A DNA stretch of 64,000 bases from Mesorhizobium ciceri biovar biserrulae WSM1271 (GTDB taxonomy: Bacteria > Pseudomonadota > Alphaproteobacteria > Rhizobiales > Rhizobiaceae): the NCBI RefSeq assembly GCF_000185905.1, contig NC_014923.1:4239501-4303500 (forward strand). The letters are read 5' to 3'. Position 1 is the stretch's first letter. Every line of letters starts with the position of its first letter. The translations under genes were made by a program, and so were the position numbers. Of this stretch, positions 57,652 through 64,000 are shown piece after piece. The notes beneath the pieces are model-generated. The model was not told the DNA's origin. It did not search any database and worked only from the letters and a program-made list of their open reading frames with translations.

Positions 57652-59025
57652 CTACGCCGCCTTGGCGACGACCCGATTGCGGCCGCCGCTTTTGGCTTCG
57701 TAGAGCGCGAGATCGGCACGCTTCATCAGCGCCGCCACCGTGTCCACGCCCTTCAGCACCGACGACACGCCGACGCTGACCGTGACTTCGATCGCCTTGC
57801 CGTCCTGGCCGATGGCGAAAGCCGCCTGGGCAATTTCGGCGCGAATGCGCTCGGCCACCTTCTCGGCCACCGCGCCCTCGGTATCCGGCATCACCACGAC
57901 GAACTCCTCGCCGCCAAAGCGGCAGGCAAGGTCGATACCCCTGACATTCTTGCGCAGCCGCCGTGCGAATTCCCGCAGCACCTCGTCGCCGCCATCATGA
58001 CCGTGCGCGTCGTTGATCGCCTTGAAGCGATCGAGGTCGGTGATCATCACCGACAGCGGCCGGCGCCGTGCCACGGCGCGATCGAACAGCGTCTGCAGAT
58101 GGCTGTCCAGATAGCGGCGATTGTGCAGCCCGGTCAGACCGTCGGTCACCGCCATTTCGATGGTCTGGGTGACGCTGGCCCGTAGCTGGTCGTTGTAGCG
58201 CTTACGGCGCACCTGCGTGCGCAGCCGTGCCGTCAGTTCCTGCTGGTCGATCGGCCGCATGAGATAGTCGTTGATGCCGAGTTCCAGGCCGCGAATGATA
58301 CGTTCCTCCTCACCCTCCTCCGCCAGCAGGATAATCGGCACGAAGCGGGTGCGATCGAGCGAGCGCAACTGCGAACAGAGCCTCAGCGGATCGAAATCGG
58401 CGAACGCGGTCGAGATCATCACGCATTCATAGGATGTCTCGGCGGCCTGGAAGAAACCGGCATGCGGATCATGTGTGACGTCGAGGTCGGCCCGATCACG
58501 CAGCATCTTCTGGATGCGCTCGACGGATGTTTTGCGCTCGTCGATCAAAAGCACTTTCGGCGTCGTGTCCTCGGATGCGAAATTGCGGCTGAGCAACTCC
58601 CCGATGCCGATATTGCGCGTCGTCGAGGCGCGCAGCCGCAACTCGTCGGTCAGCGACTTCAGCCGAACCAGGCTCTTGACGCGCGTCATCAGCTGCAGGT
58701 CGTTGACCGGCTTGGTCAGGAAGTCGTCGGCGCCGGCCTCAAGCCCGCGGACGCGGTCGGAAACCTGGTCCAGCGCGGTGATCATCACCACCGGAATGTG
58801 CGATGTCGCCGGATCGCTCTTCAGCCGCCGACAGACCTCGAAGCCGTCCATATCAGGCATCATCACATCGAGCAGCACGACATCGACCTTGCCGTTCTCG
58901 CAGGTCTCGATCGCATCCGGCCCGTTGGTGGCGGTCAACACTTCGAAATATTCGGCCAGCAGCCGCACTTCCAGCAGCCGCACATTGGCAGGGATATCGT
59001 CGACGACGAGGATCCGCGCAGTCAT
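57652..59025 (-). CDS. pleD: PleD-type response regulator diguanylate cyclase
   Basis: 457 residues: receiver domain 1 with phospho-Asp (VVLLDVMMPDMDGFEV, about residue 53), degenerate receiver domain 2 (about 155-270), then GGDEF domain with DLDRFKAINDAHGHD and active-site RFGGEEF. Upon phosphorylation it makes c-di-GMP at the old cell pole in Caulobacter. Begins 33 nt after divK, same strand, the classic divK-pleD operon. Confidence 0.95.
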   Translation of the reverse strand: MTARILVVDDIPANVRLLEVRLLAEYFEVLTATNGPDAIETCENGKVDVVLLDVMMPDMDGFEVCRRLKSDPATSHIPVVMITALDQVSDRVRGLEAGADDFLTKPVNDLQLMTRVKSLVRLKSLTDELRLRASTTRNIGIGELLSRNFASEDTTPKVLLIDERKTSVERIQKMLRDRADLDVTHDPHAGFFQAAETSYECVMISTAFADFDPLRLCSQLRSLDRTRFVPIILLAEEGEEERIIRGLELGINDYLMRPIDQQELTARLRTQVRRKRYNDQLRASVTQTIEMAVTDGLTGLHNRRYLDSHLQTLFDRAVARRRPLSVMITDLDRFKAINDAHGHDGGDEVLREFARRLRKNVRGIDLACRFGGEEFVVVMPDTEGAVAEKVAERIRAEIAQAAFAIGQDGKAIEVTVSVGVSSVLKGVDTVAALMKRADLALYEAKSGGRNRVVAKAA

Positions 59026-59058
59026 TTCATAACGCTCCGACTCGGCTGAAGGGGCACA

Positions 59059-59430
59059 TCACGCATCGCCCAGATAGGATTTGATGGTTTCGATGAAACG
59101 CGGCACCGAAATCGGCTTCGAGATATAAGCCTCGCAGCCACCCTGGCGGATACGTTCCTCGTCGCCTTTCATGGCGAAGGCGGTCACGGCAATGACGGGG
59201 ATGACGTGCAGTTCGTCGTCCTCCTTCAGCCATTTGGTCACTTCAAGCCCCGACACCTCAGGCAATTGGATATCCATCAAGATGAGATCCGGCCGGTGCT
59301 GGCGTGCCAGATCGAGCGCTTCCAGACCGTTGCGGGTGCGCACGGTCTCGTAACCGCTTGCCTCGATGAGGTCCCGAAAGAGCTTCATGTTGAGCTCATT
59401 GTCCTCGACGATCATAACCTTCTTCGGCAT
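59059..59430 (-). CDS. divK: Single-domain response regulator DivK
   Basis: 123 residues, one receiver domain. MPKKVMIVEDNELNMKLFRD start and phospho-acceptor Asp in LILMDIQLPEVSG (about 53), Lys in ISKPISV. Essential polarity and cell-cycle regulator in alphaproteobacteria, acting through PleC/DivJ/DivL on CtrA. First gene of divK-pleD. The 246-nt gap upstream to the DUF3572 gene holds both divergent promoters. Confidence 0.96.
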   Translation of the reverse strand: MPKKVMIVEDNELNMKLFRDLIEASGYETVRTRNGLEALDLARQHRPDLILMDIQLPEVSGLEVTKWLKEDDELHVIPVIAVTAFAMKGDEERIRQGGCEAYISKPISVPRFIETIKSYLGDA

Positions 59431-59676
59431 CGATATCCCGTCCCGGCCGCCCTTCCGCTTCGAAGGCGACCGTCATGCGCCCATGTCTGAACGCACCAAA
59501 CCCTGCTTCACTTTACGGCAATATGATTGACGAAACGGAAATCCGCGGCTGGAAAACAGCGCGAATTCCACCTCGTCGCCTGCGCGTCCAAAGGGCGCGC
59601 CACGCTCTAATGGCTTGCCGCAAGCAACTCTTGCCATTACTGCGGGAGAGACTCATTCCACACACCGAAGGTAGTG

Positions 59677-59976
59677 ATGGCAAACGCAGCGTCAATGCGC
59701 GAAGAAGCGGATTCGATTGCCGTGAAGGCCCTGGGCTTTGTCGCCTCCGATCCGGAGCTTTTGCCGCGCTTTCTGGCTATCACCGGCATAGAGGTCCATT
59801 CGATCCGCAAAGCCGCCAGTGAGCCAGGTTTCCTGGCTGGTGTCCTGCAATTCATCCTCGCCCACGAGCCGACGCTGATGCGCTTTGCCGAGGAAACCGG
59901 CACCCCGCCGGCTGCTGTCGGCAAGGCCCTGCGGTCGCTGCCGCTGGGCGATGACAACCACGAGCATTCCATATGA
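59677..59976 (+). CDS. DUF3572 domain-containing protein
   Basis: 99 residues, small helical protein (ADSIAVKALGFVASDPELLPRFLA, in parts) typical of DUF3572, a family found beside divK in Rhizobiales. No known function. GAAGG precedes the ATG. Its stop overlaps the HAD hydrolase start by ATGA, so the pair is co-translated. Confidence 0.85.
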   Translation: MANAASMREEADSIAVKALGFVASDPELLPRFLAITGIEVHSIRKAASEPGFLAGVLQFILAHEPTLMRFAEETGTPPAAVGKALRSLPLGDDNHEHSI

Positions 59977-60626
59977 GCGATGATCCAGAAACAGCGCGCC
60001 AGATCGAAGAACTGGCAGCCGACAACCGGCCGTTGCTGGTGCTCGATGTCGACGATGTCGTGCTCGAATTCATCCGCCCGTTTCCGAATTTCCTCAAGAC
60101 GCGTGGCTATGGCCTGACGCTGGCCTCGTTCCGGCTGACCGGCAACATCGCAGAGACGGCCAGCGGCCGCCTGATCGAACAGCCCGAAGTCACGGCACTG
60201 CTGGGCGATTTCTTTGACACGCAAGCCGATTGGCAAAACATTACGGACGGCGCGGCAGAGGCTCTGGCAGGACTTGGCGACCGCGCGGAAATCATCTTGC
60301 TGACGGCCATGCCGCACAAACACCGTGCCGTGCGTCGTGTCCATCTCGACGCGCTTGGACTGAGCTACCCGCTTCTGACCACTGAAATGGCCAAAGGACC
60401 GGCAGTGGCCAAGCTTCGCGGCAAGGCCGGCCGACCGGTGGTCTTCGTCGACGATCAGCCGCACAATCTGGCGTCGGTGCGGGAATCGGTCGCCGACGCC
60501 GAACTGTTCCACCTGATGGCCGACAATTCGCTGCGCGCATTCCTGCCCCCGGTGACGGACGATGTGGTCGTCGTCCAGGACTGGCACGAAGCCGCGCCGA
60601 AGATCGCAAGCGCGCTGGGGCTCTAA
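59973..60626 (+). CDS. HAD superfamily hydrolase
   Basis: 217 residues. Motif I with nucleophile Asp (LVLDVDDVVLEF), motif II Thr (ILLTAMPH), Lys (TTEMAKGPAVAKL) and motif IV (VVFVDDQPHN) are in order, so it should be an active phosphatase-type enzyme. Substrate unknown. Translationally coupled to the DUF3572 gene. It ends 10 nt from the convergent exported-protein gene. Confidence 0.87.
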   Translation: MSDDPETARQIEELAADNRPLLVLDVDDVVLEFIRPFPNFLKTRGYGLTLASFRLTGNIAETASGRLIEQPEVTALLGDFFDTQADWQNITDGAAEALAGLGDRAEIILLTAMPHKHRAVRRVHLDALGLSYPLLTTEMAKGPAVAKLRGKAGRPVVFVDDQPHNLASVRESVADAELFHLMADNSLRAFLPPVTDDVVVVQDWHEAAPKIASALGL

Positions 60627-60636
60627 ACTCCAGCCT

Positions 60637-62169
60637 TCAGGGGTTCAGTTTCGCACCTGCGCCGCCGCTGTCGTCCCCGCTGTCATCGTCGCCGTCACCA
60701 TCGTCCACGCTGTCGTCCACGGCCGGATCGGCAGGCTTCAGCATGACGCCATTGACGGTGACCGAACCGTCGGCCTTGGCGTTGACGATCCATTCCAGCC
60801 GGCCATCGGGCAGCGTCTTGCCAAAGCCCTTCGCCATGAGAGCGACTGGCACGTATTGGGCCACCTCCGGTTCCGACTTTGCCGCTTCCTGCAGGCCCTC
60901 GACAAGCTTGTCGAAGCCGGCGACATCGACGGTCACGCTACCTTCGGGCTTTTCGCCTGGGAATGTCATCTCGCCTTCCAGGGCGATCTCCGTATCCTTG
61001 TTCTTCACGGTGCTGTGGCCAAGCACGACCTTCGGCGTCTTGGCCATGAAGTCGGCCTTAAGCTGCTCGCCGAATTCGGCAGACAGCGGCGGATTCTTAT
61101 TGAGATCAAAGGCTTCGATCGCCTTCTTCGCCATGCTGTCGAGATCGATATTGGCGCCGCCAAAGTTCAAATCGACATCGGTGGGCAACAACCCCACGCT
61201 CCAGCTCGGGAGAAGCTGGGTCGGCACGGTCAGTCCCGATGCCTTGATGCCGTAGGTGATCGTGCCATTTTGGGCGACGCCGTCGGAGCCGAACACGGTG
61301 CTGAACTGGGTGGCGCCGAAATTGCCGACCGGGCTTTCCACCGCGAAATCCTTGAAACCATAGGTCCCGTCGATACGCTGCCAAAGCGGTAAGGCGGCGA
61401 ACAAAAGCGATTTGAGCTGCGCCTGGTTGGCCTTCAGCGTCGCCTCGTCCTCGTTGGCCACAGCAAATGCCAGGAGATCGAGCAATGGCTTGGTCTGCAC
61501 GCCCTTGCCGCTGGCTTCGACCGATAGTTCCGGCGACCTGACGGTGACCGGGAATTTCAGCCCGCTCTCGGGGTCATCGAAATTGATCGCTTCGACAAAA
61601 CTCGACACCTTCTGCGAGGTTATGAAATCGACGCCCCCGGTCGCCGACTTGGTCGCGGCAACGGTCGCGATGCCAGCGCCGGTGCTGGCCTCCATGTGCT
61701 GCTTGGCATCCTTCGACGCCATCGTCATGCCGGCCATCGAACTGGTGCCGCTGGTGAAGGCCGCCAGATTTGGATCGTAGACGCCCGAGCCCTTGCCGTC
61801 CTTGATCGAAAATTGAGTGCTTTGCAGCCCTTCGGGTCCGTTGAACTCGAAGGAGGCGCTCTGGGAGAAATCCATCGAGACATCCCAGGATCCGTCGCTG
61901 CGCGGCTTGACCATCAGGGCATAGGGCGCGAAGTCGAACTTCAGCAGTTTCTGGTCCGGAAATGATGCGGCAAGTGCCTTGAAATCGAACAGGATCTTGT
62001 AGGCACCACCTTCCAGCGAAACCTTCAAAATGCCTTTGTCGATGGCCTGCTTGCCGACATAGCGGGACAAGTCATCGGACAATTGCTTCGCACCCTGACT
62101 GTCGACGGTCTGACTGAGAGCAGGGGCACTCAACGCAAGAAGGAACACGAATGGCAGGGCACGGTTCAC
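60637..62169 (-). CDS. Exported protein of unknown function with Asp-rich tail
   Basis: 510 residues with a signal peptide (MNRALPFVFLLALSAPALSQ, cut after ALS/Q). The mature part is beta-rich with repeated segments such as FGATQFSTVFGSD and LEGEMTFPGEKPEGSVTVD; it may belong to the DUF2125 group, but I am not sure. The last 25 residues are strongly acidic (VDDSVDDGDGDDDSGDDS), suggesting calcium or surface binding. Monocistronic, convergent with the HAD gene. Confidence 0.75.
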   Translation of the reverse strand: MNRALPFVFLLALSAPALSQTVDSQGAKQLSDDLSRYVGKQAIDKGILKVSLEGGAYKILFDFKALAASFPDQKLLKFDFAPYALMVKPRSDGSWDVSMDFSQSASFEFNGPEGLQSTQFSIKDGKGSGVYDPNLAAFTSGTSSMAGMTMASKDAKQHMEASTGAGIATVAATKSATGGVDFITSQKVSSFVEAINFDDPESGLKFPVTVRSPELSVEASGKGVQTKPLLDLLAFAVANEDEATLKANQAQLKSLLFAALPLWQRIDGTYGFKDFAVESPVGNFGATQFSTVFGSDGVAQNGTITYGIKASGLTVPTQLLPSWSVGLLPTDVDLNFGGANIDLDSMAKKAIEAFDLNKNPPLSAEFGEQLKADFMAKTPKVVLGHSTVKNKDTEIALEGEMTFPGEKPEGSVTVDVAGFDKLVEGLQEAAKSEPEVAQYVPVALMAKGFGKTLPDGRLEWIVNAKADGSVTVNGVMLKPADPAVDDSVDDGDGDDDSGDDSGGAGAKLNP

Positions 62170-62276
62170 GCGAATTCTCCGTTTGACCGAGAAGAAAGGC
62201 TTTGTCCGTCTGGTATGAAATTACCGCTGCAACCGCAAGGTGAGATCGACAACGGCATCCGGGCAGGCAATCTCGA

Positions 62277-62852
62277 TCAAAGCACCAGCCGCATCAGCGG
62301 CCGACCGGCCTTGCGTTCCAACAGCCTCTCGAAACCAGCCTTCTCGAAGACCCGCGACGAGCCGACGAACAGGCCGATCGAACGCGAATCGCGAGACAGA
62401 TCTATCGGACAAGCCTCGAGCAGCCGTGCACCGTTCAGGCGGGCGAAATCGATGCCGCCTTCGACGAGGCGATGCGTGATGCCCCTGCCGCGCGCCTTGG
62501 TGCGGATGAAGAAGCAGGAGATGGCCCAGACGGCCGGATCCGTGGCGTCGGCAGGATCGACCGGTGCCGACCCCCTGCCCTGGTTGTTCCATTCGGGCAC
62601 GTCGGCGCGCGGTCCGATCTGCATCCAGCCAACCGCCTGACCGTCCTCGAATGCCAGCAGGCCCGGCGGCGGGCCGGCCTCGATGCGCGCCTTGATGTGG
62701 TCCTTGTTGCGTTCCCGGCTGCTCTCGCGACGCATCGCCGGCGCCAGCCGGAAATGCGTGCACCAGCAGCCGTAGCAGGCACCTTGCTTGCCGAAGAGGT
62801 CCTCGAATTCAGCCCAAAGCTCGGGCGCAAGCGGCGCTATGGTCGTGCTCAT
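62277..62852 (-). CDS. GNAT family N-acetyltransferase
   Basis: 191 residues. The N-terminus has an unusual Cys cluster (GACYGCWCTHFR, about 24-35). The GNAT acetyl-CoA loop is RTKARGRGITHRLVEGG (about 113-130), preceded by AVWAISCFFI, with the late EKAGFERLLERKAGRP. This Cys-containing subgroup is widespread with no known substrate. Its ATG is only 65-77 nt from dinB, so the divergent control region is very short. Confidence 0.85.
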   Translation of the reverse strand: MSTTIAPLAPELWAEFEDLFGKQGACYGCWCTHFRLAPAMRRESSRERNKDHIKARIEAGPPPGLLAFEDGQAVGWMQIGPRADVPEWNNQGRGSAPVDPADATDPAVWAISCFFIRTKARGRGITHRLVEGGIDFARLNGARLLEACPIDLSRDSRSIGLFVGSSRVFEKAGFERLLERKAGRPLMRLVL

Positions 62853-62908
62853 GCGTTCTCCCCAGGCCAGCCTTGTCGCTGGCCTTGCACTGTCGTACCA
62901 TTGCCTCT

Positions 62909-62923
62909 GTTCTCTTTATGTTC
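62909..62923 (+). promoter_or_regulatory. LexA (SOS) box at dinB
   Basis: GTTC (62909-62912), seven bases, GTTC (62920-62923): the exact GTTC-N7-GTTC direct repeat bound by LexA in alphaproteobacteria. It lies 7 nt before the 62930 start and overlaps the alternative in-frame ATG at 62918. Confidence 0.8.
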
Positions 62924-62929
62924 GCAGCG

Positions 62930-64000
62930 ATGGCGGCCCCTGTCAACAATCCCGATCACGGTTTTTGCCGCGACTGCCTGATGCTTCAGCGCAGCCAGAC
63001 GCGCCGCTGCGAGCGCTGCGGCAGCCCCCGGCTTGCGCGTCATCCCGAGCTTTACCGGCTGCATCTGGCCCATATCGATTGCGACGCCTTCTATGCGGCA
63101 ATCGAAAAGCGCGACAATCCGGCGCTCAAGGACAAACCGTTGATCATCGGCGGCGGCAAGCGCGGCGTCGTCTCCACCGCATGCTACATCGCCCGCATCC
63201 AGGGGGTCCGCTCGGCCATGCCGATGTTCAAGGCGCTCGAAGCCTGCCCGGAGGCGGTGGTCATCAGCCCCAACATGGAAAAATACGTCCGCGTCGGCCG
63301 CGAAGTGCGCGCCATGATGCAGGCGCTGACGCCGCTGGTCGAGCCACTGTCGATCGACGAGGCGTTTCTCGACCTCGCCGGCACCGAACGACTGCACGGC
63401 CTGCCACCCGCTGTGGTGCTGGCGCGCTTTGCGCTGGCGGTCGAGAAGGAGATCGGCATCACTGTTTCGGCCGGCCTGTCCTACTGCAAGTTCCTCGCCA
63501 AGATAGCGTCGGACTTCCGTAAACCGCGCGGCTTCTCGGTCATCGGCGAAGCCGAGGCGGTCGGCTTCCTGGCGGCGCAGCCGGTGACCATGATCTGGGG
63601 TGTCGGCAAGGCGTTCAACGCAACGCTGGAGCGTGACGGCATCCGCACCATCGGCCAGCTGCAGCAGATGGATCGCGGCGACCTCATGCGCCGCTATGGC
63701 ACGATGGGCGACCGGCTCTACCACCTTTCGCGCGGCGAGGATGTCCGCCGCGTCGATCCCGATCAGGACGCCAAGAGCGTATCGGCCGAAACCACCTTCG
63801 ACACCGACATCGCGTCGCTGGAGGAACTGATCGCGGTTCTCAGGGGTCTTTCGGAAAAGGTTTCGGCACGGCTGAAAAAGTCAGGCATTGCCGGGCGCAC
63901 CGTGGTGCTGAAACTGAAGAGCCAGGATTTCAAGCTGCGCACGCGCAATCGCCAGCTCGGCGACCCGACCCGGCTCGCCGACCGCATCTTTCAGACTGGG
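62930..64000 (+). CDS. dinB: DNA polymerase IV (Y-family), partial at right edge
   Basis: 357 residues are in the window, open at its end. An N-terminal extension (about residues 1-38) carries two Cys pairs, CRDC and CERC, forming a possible zinc knuckle absent from E. coli DinB. The Y-family core follows: HIDCDAFYAAIEKRD, GVVSTACYIARI, SIDEAFLDLAGT (catalytic acidic pair), SAGLSYCKFLAKIASD and the HhH-containing TIWGVGK-like MIWGVGKAF. It performs error-prone bypass synthesis. Start 62930 or the in-frame ATG at 62918. A LexA box at the start points to SOS control. Confidence 0.93.
   Translation, partial: MAAPVNNPDHGFCRDCLMLQRSQTRRCERCGSPRLARHPELYRLHLAHIDCDAFYAAIEKRDNPALKDKPLIIGGGKRGVVSTACYIARIQGVRSAMPMFKALEACPEAVVISPNMEKYVRVGREVRAMMQALTPLVEPLSIDEAFLDLAGTERLHGLPPAVVLARFALAVEKEIGITVSAGLSYCKFLAKIASDFRKPRGFSVIGEAEAVGFLAAQPVTMIWGVGKAFNATLERDGIRTIGQLQQMDRGDLMRRYGTMGDRLYHLSRGEDVRRVDPDQDAKSVSAETTFDTDIASLEELIAVLRGLSEKVSARLKKSGIAGRTVVLKLKSQDFKLRTRNRQLGDPTRLADRIFQTG

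Overview
The window reads as chromosomal DNA of a Rhizobiales alphaproteobacterium, most likely Mesorhizobium or a close Phyllobacteriaceae relative. This is inferred from uniformly high GC, the divK-pleD pair, a GTTC-N7-GTTC LexA box, a RIME-like rhizobial palindromic repeat, DUF2865 and DUF3572 genes, and the topA-rnr-DUF983-NUDIX-rpmG gene order. No prophage, insertion sequence, CRISPR array, rRNA or intact tRNA was seen. Most of the window is core genome packed on both strands.

Layout. 0-6 kb: an MCE/Mla-type lipid transport operon on the minus strand (MlaE, MlaF, MlaD, and an auxiliary lipoprotein cut by the window edge). It is divergent from an enolase-superfamily dipeptide epimerase, which converges on an MFS permease. 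6-19 kb: LpxH-like phosphoesterase, an atypical SDR, malic enzyme, DUF2865, gltX, a GNAT-like protein, an ABC exporter, a frameshifted GNAT acetyltransferase and nadE. 19-26.6 kb: DNA glycosylase, DUF1003-DedA pair, hemerythrin protein, dgkA, GFA protein, GGDEF cyclase, an Xre/RES toxin-antitoxin pair and class II DAHP synthase. 26.7-39.4 kb: mfd, sdhE, recG, DUF502, a higA gene with an N-terminally truncated higB, glmS, glmU, a SnoaL-like protein, ccdA and a COG4315 protein.

39.8-48.2 kb: topA, rnr, DUF983, NUDIX, an MFS permease, a NIF3/YqfO-like protein and rpmG, a conserved co-directional block. 48.2-57.6 kb looks like an accessory insertion separating rpmG from divK-pleD. It holds two small orphan ORFs, a carbohydrate ABC importer, a transsulfuration-family PLP enzyme, a FadR/GntR regulator with three TGGTCCA boxes at its own start, and an FAD monooxygenase. 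57.6-64 kb: pleD, divK, DUF3572, a HAD hydrolase, an exported protein with an Asp-rich tail, a GNAT protein and dinB (cut by the window edge) with a LexA box at its start.

The most distinctive items are the regulator/PLP-enzyme/ABC-importer module with a RIME-like element inside it, the truncated HigB next to an intact HigA, the overlapping Xre-RES pair, a 27-nt tRNA-Lys(CUU)-like anticodon-arm fragment upstream of glmU, and several clean palindromes (upstream of nadE, upstream of topA, in the leader of the GGDEF gene). All family assignments come from reading motifs; no database search was run.
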